A DNA stretch of 64,000 bases, taken from the NCBI GenBank assembly GCA_029891345.1, contig CM057002.1, positions 62,610,777 to 62,674,776 on the forward strand. The letters are read 5' to 3'. Of the stretch, positions 1 through 12,383 are shown piece after piece. The notes under the pieces were generated by a model. That model made no database searches. It was not told the origin of the DNA and saw only the letters and a list, made by a program, of their open reading frames with translations. Numbering within the stretch: position 1 is the first letter of the stretch; every line of letters begins with the position of its first letter. The position numbers were made by a program, and so were the translations under genes. Origin of the DNA: Dryococelus australis (Eukaryota > Arthropoda > Insecta > Phasmatodea > Phasmatidae).

Positions 1-754
1 GTGCACGGGCTGAGGTTGCAGTGACCAATATTATATGTGTGAAATGAGAATTTTTGAGTAATACTACATAGTTCAAACCGCCGTAGGGACACAGTTCACT
101 GTTTACTTAAATAAAAGCTTTGAAATTTTTGCAGGTTTTTTTTTCTTTCGATTTAGAGTCCTACTAGGATAACTCTATTCATATAGAACGTGATACACAT
201 CTTTACCGCCTTCACGAAGCGTGAACATCACGGAAGCTGACACTGATTTAGGCAAGGTATAGAGATGTCGTTCTGGCCTGCCCAAAGTATTGGCGAAAAG
301 GTAGTGGAATAAGATGAAATGGGAGTACTCCGCGAAAACCCTCTCGCCACGGCAGTGTCCGTTACACTTCATGTCCACCGAGCGTGGGTTTTGAAGCGGG
401 AACTACAAAAATAGGAGGTCAGAACCGAAACGTAAGTCATCCGAGGGTATGTAATTCGACAAAGAAATGGTTTACGAGACTCCTTGTCTGCTGGAAAACC
501 AAACGTAAACCAAATTCCAGTGTTTGAACTGCGTGACCTTGAAAGTTCTGTTGGCATTCCGTGAACCATTAGCTGGACACAATCGCAGAAAACAAGAATC
601 AGCGCACCTCTTATTTTGTCTATGACATTATATAGATAATTAACGGACAAATAAAAATTTTCAAATCAATCACTTGAAAAAAAAAACAGCAACCAAACAT
701 AGACGTATTCTTGGCCTTGTTTCATTCAAAATTAATTTTTTAAGCTTTTCAGAT
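1..754. other. No feature recognised
   Basis: AT-rich DNA. The open frames of 67-93 residues on the minus strand show no recognisable domains or splice-flanked coding pattern. Confidence 0.5.
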
Positions 755-1013
755 CTATGGAGAGGAGTAGGTGACTCTTGACATGGAGGGTTTTGAGAGC
801 CGATGAGGGTGAAGAGAGGCAAGAGTATATCAGAGCCGGAATGTAAGGGCGGGGGAAATGAGAGATCCTAGAGAAAACCCACCGACCAGCGGTATCGTCC
901 AGCGCTATTGCCAAGTGCAAAAATACGGGAGCGACCCCACCGCGAATCGAACTAGGGTCACCTCGGAAGGAGGCGAGCGCTCTAGCCACTGTTCCACCAC
1001 TGCATCACGATGT
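755..1013 (-). mobile_element. tRNA-derived SINE, family 1 (copy 1)
   Basis: On the minus strand the copy runs from a tRNA-like head with a B-box-like ggttcgatt region (about 940-960) through the family core ccgctggtcggtggg to the conserved tail ending near agccgatgaggg. It is diverged from the other copies in the window and lacks a visible target duplication. Confidence 0.7.
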
Positions 1014-2099
1014 CGTGGGCAGGCCTTCGTTCGACGGCCCCCCTGAACACGCCATAACACTTGAGCAGAGTCAGGACATATGCAGTTGACGCAAACGGGG
1101 CTTGCTTTGCCAAACCCCGGTGAGCAAGAATCCTTTATACCAGCCAGGGAACCAGCCCAGGCTGTGCTACGCGACGCCGATATGAGGGCAATGTAGAGTG
1201 GCGGAAGGCGTCCTTCTCCATGTGACGCCGGCTGAGATGGACGTCACAACAAGCCTTCTGTTGCTTAACCCGCCATACTTCAACAGCCTCCGGGTACTTC
1301 TCAAGACGGGAAAAACACAGTGCACTAAATGGCTCTCAATACGGTAGATAATATAGTTACAATAACAATGCTCCCCCGACCTTTCAGTATTTCATGTAAC
1401 GTCAGGATATCCAATTATATAACCAGATAGTAACCCTATAACACTTTATATTTATTTACTCAATATTTCTCTACCGTCATGAGTTACCCTCTAAGTTAAT
1501 AACTTCATGTGAGGAGTCAGTATAATATAAAATAGAACAGTAATATTACAGAAGTGAAACAGCTACTTCTATCTCAATCTCAAGTAGCACACGCCAGCGA
1601 AATGGCATCACATGCCAGCAATGTGTTTGGACGCTGTTCGCCATTCAGCGATTGATAACTTACTCGACTGAGTCCGTTCGCGGTTTCTTCATACTTTTTG
1701 AATCAAACCCTTGAGAAATCATTTCATGTACGGCGTGTTTGGTTATTTCATTAACATGCCATGTAGAGTATCACAAGCCTTTTAAACTTGTGTTAACATA
1801 AAATTGTTAAATTGAGGTTTTGCTTGTACTTTATATATATAGATAATAATATTTCATTTATAATTAATATGAATAACCAAAACAGGGTGAATGTAAGCGT
1901 GTTGGTAATGCATAGTACGAAATAGTTCTCATGTAAAATATTATTACATTAAGTGCGCATAAACACGGAGCATTGTCCCTTTGGTGTAATTTTATAGACA
2001 CGGATAGCTAAGCTTTGTTTGCATGAGGCAGAGGGATATCCAGGAAATAAAACTTGAGCAGGGCTTCAGAAATGTTGGAAGTAACCGCTAATGGGCTAT
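1014..2099. other. No feature recognised
   Basis: Unannotated AT-rich DNA. I see no coding signal or repeat shared with the rest of the window. Confidence 0.4.
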
Positions 2100-2606
2100 A
2101 CAGAATGTAAACGATAAGTGTTTACAACTGTACACAGCAGTGTACAGGGTCGGGCAATTACCGTAAAATCGCTTGACAAATGTGTACTAAGACACGTGCA
2201 GCGTGCCGCTGTGGGCCCGCCCTTAATCGACCTGCTGGTCAGCCGAAGCTAGTGTGTACAGAGGTCAAATCGGGCAGGAAACGTTTAGTAATTGCTTTTG
2301 TTTGAAACACATGTGGCAATTTCATACATATTTTTCTGATTTCTGTAACTTGGTTGTAGTATTGTGACAATGCAAAATGTGTTTCAAACAAAAGTTATTA
2401 CTAAACGTTTCCTGCTCGATTTGACCTATGTAAAAACCGGCTTCAGCTGACCAGCAGGTCGATTAAAGCCGGTCCCACAGCAGCGCGCTGCAAGTGTTTT
2501 AGTACACATTTGTCAAGCGATTTACTGCTATTCCCCGACATTCTGGACCACAAGTGTCCTACATCAAATTGTTTACAGTTGTAACACTTATCGTTTACAT
2601 CCTGTA
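2100..2606. repeat. Large fold-back (inverted-repeat) element
   Basis: The left arm (about 2100-2320) and right arm (about 2378-2606) are near-complementary over about 210 bases. For example, gtaaacgataagtgtttac on the left pairs with gttgtaacacttatcgtttac on the right, and the cgacctgctggtcag segment recurs inverted as ctgaccagcaggtcg. A loop of about 60 bases separates them. Such structures are typical of Foldback-type or long-TIR MITE insertions. A MITE of another family begins 3 bases after its right edge. Confidence 0.8.
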
Positions 2607-2608
2607 GG

Positions 2609-2868
2609 TAGAGACCCGATAAATTCACGAGTTCAATTACCTGTAGGCTAGACTTCACTGTCTTATATACTCTCACACATATATCAACTGTTTATAGGTT
2701 GATTGTTGTGGTGGTAAGAAGCGGTGGTTGGGCGCACAATTTATTGCATGTTTGTTATTGGGTCATTTATCCCCAGGAGGAGTAAAACAACACGTCGACC
2801 AATTACAAACGTAGTGTGTGAATTCCAACTTGTCTAGAAATGAACTAGCGAAATTCTCGGGTCTCTAG
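2609..2868 (+). mobile_element. MITE family C (copy 1)
   Basis: About 260 bp with terminal inverted repeats: left tagagacccgataaattc, right the inverse gaaattctcgggtctcta. The body matches 37911-38189 along nearly its whole length, including gtggttgggcgcacaattta and caacacgtcgacca. No coding capacity. Confidence 0.8.
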
Positions 2869-3644
2869 CTATAGGCAGTGCCACCCGATTTTCGCGAAAA
2901 GAATTCTTCGAAAGTTAGATTCCAATATCCTACTGGCACACTTGCAGTTTGCCTCCCGCTGCTTGCCGCGCGCCCTTGTCGAAGACAGTGCGGCATTCGA
3001 CTGGGCCAATGAGACTTGAGTTACTCCGCGTAAGACTAAGACGCGTTGCAGTTGAAACTATCCAATCGCGAAAGTGGATCTGAGTTACAGTGTATTGAAA
3101 TACAACTTGACATGAATTCTCCCCGCGAAAATCGAGTGGGCCTAGGTATAGGCAGCAGCCCAACCAGTAATGAATCTTTCGCAGCGTGCAGCAACAAAGC
3201 GGATCTAAGGTCTGTTTCGGAGGCTCACGCAGCCAATCAGAGAGCGGGCGTGCCTACATAAACAGGAACCGCCACACAATTTCACTTCCGTATACACACC
3301 TGTTTTGTGACCTACAGCTGTAACACGGTTCACGAATCGGTCCCCTACGAGGAAGGTTATTGCCCGATTATTTCACGAATTCCTTCTGTGACGAGGTAGA
3401 CTTCATACACTTGTTATTTTCTCCTGCCACTGTGATTGGACGGCAGTGGTTTGTAAACGCCCCGTTTAAATGTGAGCCGGTAATAAGCAGGCAGTAGTAG
3501 TGTGAGTGAGCTATGAGCAGCCCTGTACGAAGGACTCATTTGATCGCAGCAAAAAAGACGATAGTTTCTCGAGTGTATAGAGGACTGTGCAGTTTAGTCT
3601 GCTGCCAAATAAATTCATGAAATACTCGGGGCTCTAGTCATCAG
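2869..3644. other. Moderately CpG-rich stretch, possibly part of a MITE-like element
   Basis: Contains several ccaat-type motifs and two similar segments, ttttcgcgaaaa near 2890 and cccgcgaaaatcgagtggg near 3121. It ends in aaatactcggggctctagtc (about 3621-3640), which resembles the right terminus of MITE family C. The phrase gtttagtctgctgccaaata near 3591 resembles the right part of MITE family D. Borders are unclear, so this may be another related element or nested pieces. Confidence 0.35.
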
Positions 3645-3839
3645 TCTTTGAGGCTCCCAGGGTACAGTGCCGGAATAATGTAATATTTTCTTTTTCGCAG
3701 TTTGCACACAATCGTGTACTCTGAGTGTGAATGTGTTAAACTAGTGGCCTCTGAAACATGGGTGGACTGGAGTGGCTCGGGCCTCCGTTGATAAGTGGTG
3801 GATCAAGAATTTAGTTTATTTTTTTTAGGGTTTGTGTTG

Positions 3840-4106
3840 GAGTGGACGGGTGAAGTGAGTGAAGAGATTTGGGCGGCTCTGAATAGCGAGGTCTTCAGAG
3901 CCGATGAGGACGATTGAAGTAAGTATGAAGCGGCGCCGGAATGAAGGGGGCGGTGAAAATGGGAGATCCCAGAGAAAACCCGCCGACCAACGGCATCGTC
4001 CGACACGATTCCCACATGCGGAAATCCGGTGACCTGGCCGGGGATTGAACCCGGATCGCATTGGAGGGAGGCGAGCGTGCTAATCGCTCGGCCACCGCGG
4101 CCCCCT
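3840..4106 (-). mobile_element. tRNA-derived SINE, family 1 (copy 2)
   Basis: One of the better preserved copies. Read on the minus strand, the head has an A box (gtggccgagcgattagc) and B box (gggttcaatccc), followed by the family body with the ccgttggtcggcgggtttt core, and a tail ending tctcttcactcacttc. Pol III-transcribed tRNA-derived origin follows from the two boxes. Confidence 0.85.
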
Positions 4107-4972
4107 GGTCGCGTGAATGATGATCATGAGGGGGAGGGGGTAGTGGGAGACCTGAGGTTATGGAACATCTCTGGAATGAAGTTAGAATTTAAAACGTAAT
4201 AGTGGCATTTTACATTTGTCAAGGCCTTCTGGAAATTCGATATTAGGCTACAGTTGAAACCCAAGCCCAACTAAACATTTTTTGCTCATCACGTTCGTTT
4301 CGTTTTATGCAACTCTCTTATTTCATGGTACTTCATTTCACTCCTGCTTTTTAACCATCTCTTTTTTTCATGGAATTAAAAGGGAACTCTGGTTACGAGG
4401 ATGTTGGCCTGTCTACCGTTCTCTGCAATAGGCTAAATATTATTTTATGTTCATGGTACTGGAGTAAGGATTAGCGTGATGGTAAAATACTAACGTTTAT
4501 AAGAGTTTCACGTTCTCACGTGACCGTGCATAGATACTAGACATGACTTCAGCGTGGTGGAAGAATGGCGGGCGAATACGCCGCTCTGTTGATTATTACT
4601 ATATTACTAGAGATGGTGGTTTATCGCGGGAAAAGTTGACTGTTTGCTAGGATTCAACATACTGTACACATGTTAGACAGTTTTCTTTCCTTATCGCCTG
4701 TCATGTACGTACGTAATAAGCTACTACCCCATTTCACTGCGCCGATGAGGATTCTGATGCTATAAGGCAGAACGTTCGTGATTGGTCTGCAAACAACCTA
4801 GCCGTGTCAGAACCTTGTTCATCCAATCATGAAAGAATAAAATAGTTAGAGTGTTATAGAAGATATGTTGGCTCAAAAATTTTCGCGACTTTCCATCATC
4901 TCTAATTATGGCAAAAACCGTTGTGGTGTGCACGCGTCGTAGGCTCGCCTTCGGTGTCCACTAAAAACTCAT
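4107..4972. other. No feature recognised
   Basis: Unannotated non-coding DNA with no clear repeat shared elsewhere in the window. Confidence 0.4.
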
Positions 4973-5256
4973 CATAGAGACACCTGCAAAATTCGCGTTA
5001 TTATTAAGGGACACATTAAACTTCAACCACGTGTACCTTTACAATAAGTTTGTCATTGGGCCGTACTCAATTTGACACGCCCTGAGTAACTCTGCGCCAA
5101 TAAATCAACTCGTCACAATTGTGCAATACAGTCAGAAAGCGAGACGCTATGCAGCAGCCAATGGAGAAACGATGCCGGCTCGAGTATATATAACTATAGA
5201 ACTGTGAAGTTTAGCCTGATGCCAAACAATAACGCGGATTTTGCATGGTTCTAAAG
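4973..5256. mobile_element. MITE family D (copy 1)
   Basis: Terminal inverted repeats: left atagagacacctgcaaaatt, right aacgcggattttgcatggtt. About 285 bp, sharing body phrases with 6881-7179 such as gcgttattattaagggaca and gcggccaat-like motifs. It has a TATA-like tatatataac in the middle but no open frame. Confidence 0.75.
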
Positions 5257-6880
5257 TCATTTAAGAACAATTTATTGCTTGACGACTAAAATTTCAGAAA
5301 AAAAAAAACACTGTTACATGTTATTCTGCATAGAGGTCTAAACCTAAAACGATACATCCATACGTATAGTCCTGGGTCGATGTTTCCTAATTTGTTTGTA
5401 GAAATGTTGGTGTAATGCACCCAAGGAATTCATTGTTCCCCAAAGCTTTCAGTGAACGACTGAAATTATTCTAAGCGTACAGATGTACGTGCCTTAAGTT
5501 GTTAATAGGCGGGTTGAGCATGACTTATGGAAATTGTTATGGCGTGGGCAAGCCTTGGTTATACCTCTTGTCTGAACGCGCCGTCCCACGTGTAAAGAGA
5601 GCGAGGACACTAGCCGCCGGAGTTTGATAATACGCAGAGCGTTTTAGATACAAGCGCCATGCTGAAGGGGACTATGTATCTGCGCGTCCAAAGTCAAGAA
5701 GCGAGGAAGCGATACGGGTGACAGTTACACGCACGTCTACCACCTCATCGCCCCTACGCACAAGGTGTGCAGTGTTTCCGTCGGAACACTGTACTGTGCA
5801 AATTAGATCTGTAATATAGGGTTTTTTTTTTACACGCGATGAAAGCCCACAGATTAAACTACGTCCGTAATTTTGCGCTTTAAAAATGAGATATTTGACC
5901 ATTTTCTTGATTTTTTTTTCTCAATATGAGAAAAGTAAAAAACTAGGGCCATAGATAATTGTTTTTTTTTTTCTTTTCTGACAAAAAGTCATATTTCCAG
6001 AACTTTTATTTACCGAGATACGCGTTTACGCGCAAACAATGATTTCAGAGAAAACGTTTCAGTACCTAGTACCCTTAAGGCTGGCGGGGCATCGAGCGCG
6101 GCCTTGCCACAGCCAGCCGCTGACAGAGCAAGCTGGGTAGAAGACATTGGTTCCGTCCGCCGTAGCAGCAACAATGATCAGCCTTCGGCATTATTATTAA
6201 GGCGAAGACGATCCAGTACTTCCAAAATGCATTTAATTAATTGCGCTTGGCTTGAATAAGTAACTAACTATAATACTAAAGTATTTGGATATAACTAAAT
6301 AATAACTAACTAACTTCACGCTCCTCCCGAAGTAACCAGAGTAATTAATATAACTGAATGTATAGAGTATTTTATAACATAATGTAAACTCTGTACGTTT
6401 ATCTATTTTAAACACACGACGTGGTAGAGTATTACGCGTCATATCCATCTGAACACGCTACCCCACATCTTGGATGGCCCACATGGGCCCATTACATTCG
6501 TGCTGGCTAGGATTTCCACCCCCCCCCCTCACTTCATTTAGCATGCCAAGCTTAGAAGCTCCACCAATCCCCTTAAACAACTTTAGAATAACTCCAAAAC
6601 TTAAAATTATAATAAATTCCTAGATTTTTTAAAGTTTAGCGGGATGAATTTCCGCCTTCCGTATGCATCGTTATTACCATGATAAATTACACTTGGAACT
6701 TTTTTTGTTTTAAGCTAGTGTGAATAACGCGGGCCAGCCCTGACACGTGGTAACTAATGGAGCTTTTATAAATTAAGACTTATCACTAGAAATTTAACTA
6801 CTATATATCTGTGAAACTTGCTATTCAAAGACAGGATGCAAACGAGGAGGTGGTGTCAGTATTGAACCAACCAAGTTATA
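5257..6880. other. No feature recognised
   Basis: AT-rich, with a few short homopolymer runs (for example c near 6520). The minus-strand frames 5672-5902 and 6233-6448 show no recognisable domain. Confidence 0.4.
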
Positions 6881-7179
6881 ACTAGAGACATGCAAATTTC
6901 GCGTTATTATTTAAGGACAGACTGAACCCCAAGTTACTATGCTTTTGGCCAACTTCGGTCATTGGCAAAAAATACGTTTGGCACGCCTCGGGGAACTCTT
7001 GAGCCAATAATACAAGTTCAGCGGTGGAGTGGCCAATCTCTTTTGAGAACATTTGGCATATTAATGACGTTGATCACAGTGCAGCGGCCAATTAAACTAC
7101 GAACTGTGCTCTATTATTTACAAGGCAGTGGAGTCTTTAATGCCACAGTAAGATAACACGGATTTTGCAGGTGTCTAGT
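6881..7179. mobile_element. MITE family D (copy 2)
   Basis: Left terminus actagagacatgcaaatttc and right terminus gattttgcaggtgtctagt are inverted repeats. The flanking ttata/ataa sequence on both sides may be part of a longer terminal repeat or of the target. The body resembles 4973-5256. Confidence 0.75.
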
Positions 7180-8493
7180 TATAAGTTATCTTTTACAAGT
7201 CACGTACACAGTATATTGAAGAGTGATCAGGGATTATGAAGGTAAATCTAGATGAGGATGGGGGAACTATGGCAGAAGGTCGGTATACCTCGTGCGTATA
7301 CTCCAAGGCTGGAATTAATGCAGTACAACAAAATTAGAAAAAAAAATGGCATAGAAATTTAAAGATATGTGAATTTTGGTTCAATTGTTAAGAAGAATGT
7401 TTATTTTCACGCAGGCTACTGAAGTCTACGAATTTCTGGAATGAGCTATCGCCACTTTCTTCAAAACATGAACGCACAATGTAATTTTTTTTTTAGAACT
7501 TCATTACAGTTTAAATTATTAATGGCGTAGTTCTACACAGAAATGACGCAGTAACTTTGTATTTTAGGATACATTTTTTTGTTCTCTCCTTTAGCTCCGT
7601 GGCTGTTACCGACGTAAATGTAGGAACCTAAGACATGTCCAATGTTAAAAAAGAAACTTTTTTTTTTGAAGCAGCAATACTCTGTTTTCTAACACACGTG
7701 CCAAAATTCAGCTTCATTCTGTTTTCTTCCCCAGCAATTTTGTCAAAAACTGCATATTTTGACTGCGCCAATAGAGACAGCTAGACACATGAACAGCGGA
7801 GAATATTCCTTGAAATCTTACACTTATTTATTGACTCCCCCCCCCCCCCCCCCAATAAATAAAAATGGCATCTCTCTAGATAAAGCGCCAACTCTGAGTA
7901 TAAAATAGAGGATTATTTCTAGCGTCTGCGCGACGTGAGGTAATTTTAAAAGTGTCTGCCTCATTTATATTGCGGATGCTATTACCACCCTCCTTACTGG
8001 CTCCGAGGCGAAGGTTTCTCTCCAACTAGTCTTCTTATCTGAGGAGTGTTCACGTTGTATTTGTAATAAAACATGAGAAAGGGAGGCACATTGTGTGTGT
8101 AGGTGATGTTGGCAAATACGATGTAGTTTCTGAACATCTTCACTGAAGAAAGTCTGCAGTATTTCTTTGGACAATTATGCAAACTTTCATCATTGTCGCT
8201 GCGTGTTTCTGATTAGTGGAATTATTGTAAGGCTGAGCAAAGTTGGTTTTATAACAAGCAAATAAAAATCTAATATTTATCGTATTACGCTCACGGATTT
8301 TGTATTTATGTTCTCCATGATACTTGTATGGCATTTAAAATTCGATCGAGTCATTTTTAGGAAAAGTGGACGGAACTTAGAAAAAATGAATGTGAAGAAT
8401 TAATGATTCAACCGTGAAATACATGACATATATTGACTAATAATTTCTTGAAAATACGCTTAATTTAATGCAACAAGCTACAGACTGGAACAG
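7180..8493. other. No gene recognised; contains a poly-C tract
   Basis: AT-rich non-coding DNA with a run of 17 C at 7837-7853. No repeat relation to other parts of the window was seen. Confidence 0.4.
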
Positions 8494-8750
8494 AGAGCCA
8501 CGGTAGCTGAGCGGTTAGTCTGCTCGCCTCTTACCAAGGCGAACCGGGTTCAATCCCCGGCAGGCTCAATTCGGATTTTCGCAAGTGGGAATCGTGCCGG
8601 ACGATGCCGCTGGTCGGCGGGTTTTGCCGGGGATATTCCGTCCCCCCCCCCCCTTTTCATTTCGGCGCTGCTCCGTACTCATCTCACTTCACCCTCATCG
8701 GCTTTCACGACCTCGCTGTTAAGAACCGACCAAATCTATTTACTTACCTA
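8494..8750 (+). mobile_element. tRNA-derived SINE, family 1 (copy 3)
   Basis: Head gagccacggtagctgagcgg with A box and cgggttcaatccc B box, then the body with ccgctggtcggcgggtttt and a C-rich patch, ending near caaatctatttacttac. The retroposed insert at 8767-9349 lies immediately downstream. Confidence 0.85.
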
Positions 8751-8751
8751 C

Positions 8752-9364
8752 AAACAGGAAAGGCTAAAAAAAAAGGGGGAGCGTAGGAGAGGAGCTCCAT
8801 TTCCTCGTCCACCGGGAAACGAAGGCGTGGGTGTCCAGAAGGGGTACTTAGATTTCCTGGACGATGCTTAGGTTGGAGCAGAGTGGTGGGCGAGGAAGAA
8901 TAAAATAGAATAGTACAGATAGGGAGGGGGCTGGACGTCTTCGGGTTCGTATACGGGGGGCCATTCGACCGTTGGGTGCCATGGTGGACCCAGCCGAAAG
9001 GCTAGTTAGCTGTGTGCGGGCCCGACGGCGTCTGGTCGCGCGGGCGGATTCGTGGGAATCCCGGTCCCTGGTCTGTTCCGGCGGGGGCGGCCGAAAGGAT
9101 ACCCGTAGGGGAGCTGTCTCTGTCTGGGCAGAATAGCTCACCACCTTCCTATGAAGTGTGTGAATGATGCTTTTGAATAGAAATAGAATTTGTAGCTTAA
9201 ATTACGGGCGCCCAGACGAACAGTCGCCCTCCAAAAAAAAATGTGAATTTATATAACTTTTATTCTGTTTGTTAAATTGTAGTAGTCATTATAGAATTGA
9301 ACTCCCTGGATGGCTGTACTGCTAAGCAGGGTTAATGAAATAAAAAAAAAAACAGGAAAGGCTA
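8752..9364 (+). mobile_element. Retroposed LINE-like 3' fragment flanked by 15-bp target duplications
   Basis: The sequence aaacaggaaaggcta occurs at 8752-8766 and again at 9350-9364. The 583 bp between them end in gttaatgaaataaaaaaaaa, a poly-A tail. The insert has a GC-rich left part (about 8780-9120) and an AT-rich right part. This is the signature of target-primed reverse transcription, probably a 5'-truncated LINE or a processed transcript. I do not recognise the source element. It sits just past the end of a SINE. Confidence 0.8.
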
Positions 9365-10242
9365 TTATAACCCAAACTAATATGGAGAAAGAATTCAGCA
9401 CATCCCAGAACTTTAATGATAAAGAGCCTCACTTAATGGGAACACATTTCATGACCTACATGATATGTATATAGACTTATTATAATCGGCAAACTATTAG
9501 GTTTCAGCTGGTAGGTTTATAACCTCAATGAAGGTATTTTACATTGTTACAAAATAGATACGCTTATTCAAGATAAGTTCACCGAATCACTTATTCGTAC
9601 CTACGCCATTCCAACAATTTACTGTAAGTCACACGATACAGATATGATACAGAAATACCGCAATATGATACAGAAACTTCGACACGAAACAAATAATAAA
9701 GTAAAAATAAAAAAACGGGCCTGTTTTAGCCGTTATCAACAAATGTGCGAGTGTCGTATATATTATTTTATGGGAGGAATATATCTAGGCAGATATCACA
9801 AGATAAACGAGACAGTAAATTAATTTCATTACTTAATGTATTACTTAAGTATTTCAGTACCAGTGCCTTATATTTGAAACGTTAGAGTGAAATTGTCTTT
9901 AATGGGCTGCACTGCACAAGGAAGAAATAAGCGATCATTGTGAAAAGTTTCCCACGTACGGAAAATATAATTCGCTGTTGATAGTATATTATTTATTCCC
10001 ACAAATAGCTCCGCCAGTTGACATAAAGCACAAACATAATTTGATATTGTACAGTTCCGAAAAAATAAATTGTTGCAGCGCCTAAAACGAAATATTCATC
10101 TGCAGCTGAAATGATAAAGTATCACACGCATTGCAGGAATCATTCAAAGATCGCTTGGAGAAACGCACACGAAACGACCGGACCGACAGAAGAGGCGTGA
10201 ACGGAACGTGCAGTAGTTGACAAAGGTCAATAATGCGCCTAT
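9365..10242. other. No feature recognised
   Basis: AT-rich DNA; no open frame or shared repeat of note. Confidence 0.4.
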
Positions 10243-10574
10243 AGGCTGTTCACGGTAAAATGAGCACTTTTGAAAGCCCTGCTTAGGTTCTACTTGTATA
10301 CACGCTGTGGTCGGTCAAGTGAAACTGTGAAATTATTAGAAAAGTAAATAGTTAACAAATCTGCTAATGCTTACACACCGAGGCGTTAAAAAAAAAACCC
10401 AGAAGGCATAAGAAGTAAATTAAATGATCATTAATGGTTACAACACTCCATCGCTACCAACTTTACCGGGCGCATGTCACTCAGCGTGCCCGTTTAAAAT
10501 ACATGCAGGCAGGAGCAGTGACATTTTTCTAACGTTGATTTCAAAAGTGCCCACTTCATCGCGAGCAGGCTTTA
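10243..10574 (-). mobile_element. MITE family A, long form (copy 1, internally deleted)
   Basis: Starts aggctgttcacggtaaaatg and ends with the inverse form ttcatcgcgagcaggct. The interior keeps ggtcggtcaagtgaaactgtg and accgggcgcatgtcactcag, both shared with other copies, but part of the left third is missing. Confidence 0.8.
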
Positions 10575-10900
10575 ATGACACCGTCTCGCCGATGTCTCCT
10601 CCGCACGCTCGGATGGCCGGCTGTGGATGGTTGCGTGTTCCGACGTCACGCGCGATGGCGCTAAACTCCGTGCTGCTGGAATCCGCAGCTCCGGTGAAGT
10701 ACATTCCTGGCAGGGACTCTCGGGAGTGCGCGGGCGAGCACAGCAGAACATTCGGGCGGAGGCGACGACGCTGCGAAACAAGCGGCACTCTGTTGCGGGA
10801 CAATGCAGCGCGCGGGGAGTCAGGTGTTTATGCGAGGCATGTCAGGGAGCTGGATCTAGGGCGGCTGCCTTCGCGAACTGGAACTGCTGGAAAGCTTCGA
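10575..10900. other. CpG-rich block of unknown nature
   Basis: GC- and CpG-rich DNA with long overlapping open frames on both strands (169 aa plus, 108 aa minus), as expected from lack of A/T stops. It contains a CRE-like gacgtcacgcgc and is bordered by a MITE. No domain is recognisable in any frame. It could be a promoter/first-exon region or a transposon fragment; nothing decides between them. Confidence 0.35.
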
Positions 10901-12132
10901 GCTGGAAAGAGAATTTGCAACAAATATTATTAAGCTAGTTGAGCGGCATGGCAAGACCTTGACGTAATGTTAATTTAGTTTGTTATTTAAAACGTACACT
11001 GTAAAAAAAGTTTCTTGTAAACTTCCCAGAGTGTAATGGAAGTTTTTAACCTATACAGTGTATGGAAATAATACTACATGTCAGGCTGAAAATATGGGAT
11101 TATTAGCATTGCTACCATACAAAGTAGGGAACTTCCTTATGCATTTGACTCTTAGCTGAGCAACTGTAGGAACATTACCATGAATGTATGGGGAAATAAT
11201 TTACCATCCGTGCTTTGTCACTGTTAATATACACTGATATGGTATATATACAAATAATTTCTTTGAGTGTAGAGCTGACTCATTGTCTAAACGCTTATTT
11301 TAAGTGTCTCTATTTACTATCAAGATTTGTTTTATTCCACCTTTTATTTTCTCGTTGGTGTATTTAACTTTTATTAATCGTGTAGAAACTAAAATTGGAA
11401 TAAATAAGACCGTTATACAACTGCCCTTGTTCACATTTTCTCTTATTGTCTGGAAATAGTTTGTCGAATGTAAACTAAATTGATTAGTGATTTAACCCCA
11501 TCAATTTCTGTAGAAGGTTTACCGGCAGAAATACGAGTAGAGCCTTAACGAATATAATATTTGTTAATTTTTGAGTGTGTGTTCATAGCTACCTTCTATA
11601 AAGTACTCGCAAAAGTTGTATTTTGGAATCTATACTTTCCTGAAGTCACGTTTGTTGAACTGTTAACACCAATCATGAATTACTCAAGTTACGAAGCCGT
11701 AGCCTAGATGCCAACCCACTTACGTCATGATGATATGAACAACGCTGCGGTAGCTAACCCGGAAACAAAGCGCCTATCGATATGCTAGAAGGAATCCTCT
11801 TATCACCAACTGCAAAAATTTTGATATCGCTACAACACTCCGCATAGCGCTACGAGTTGATTGCACTCGCCAAATACAAGAACTTGTCGAAGAAAGTAAT
11901 TCTTTTGTCCAATGTGAAGTTGAGGGTCATAAATAACAAATCGTTTCATTTTTTTTTCATGAAGATAAAGTTATTATTAATATAAAATCTATTCTAATAC
12001 ACATGCCAGTAAGTTTGGTGAATCACAGACAAGTATTTAAAAGGGGTTGATTTTTAAAATCGGTTTTATTATATACTTCTTGTGTACACAGAAAGTGTAA
12101 CCACGCATGAGTGAGCCATCACTTATATTATA
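10901..12132. other. No feature recognised
   Basis: AT-rich non-coding DNA. No repeats shared with other parts of the window were identified. Confidence 0.4.
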
Positions 12133-12368
12133 GGATATTCACGGTAAAGTGAACACTTTCAAAGACCCTTCGAAATTTTTCCTTTCATCCAATTTCCATC
12201 TTCCTGCTGCTTCTTAATATAAGCATTGTAATGTGACCAATAAACACAGTGTATACATTTCACCACCCTCGAAATTTAATGCTCGAGGCTGCAATAAGAT
12301 ATATTTATTAATGGATAATGCCTGTTGGGAGGGCCTTAAAAAGTGCTCACTCTACCGTGAACAGACTA
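12133..12368 (-). mobile_element. MITE family B, short form (copy 1)
   Basis: Starts aggatattcacggtaaagtg and ends with ctctaccgtgaacagact. The interior (ataaacacagtgtatacattt, ccaccctcgaaa) matches in inverted orientation the copies at 17689 and 26506, and in direct orientation the one at 44071. Confidence 0.8.
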
Positions 12369-12383
12369 TACCGTTGTATAAGG

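Noticed and set aside
8497-8570. Possible functional tRNA gene (A and B boxes)
   Set aside because: The tRNA-like part continues into the SINE body shared by the other copies, and a cloverleaf acceptor stem is not evident.
9000-9120. Possible ribosomal RNA fragment (GC-rich, ccgaaagg words)
   Set aside because: No conserved rRNA block could be recognised; the sequence belongs to the retroposed insert at 8767-9349.
10424-10938. Overlapping open frames of 169, 108 and 103 residues
   Set aside because: They arise from CpG-rich, stop-poor DNA, run into a MITE on the left and show no domain or splice pattern.
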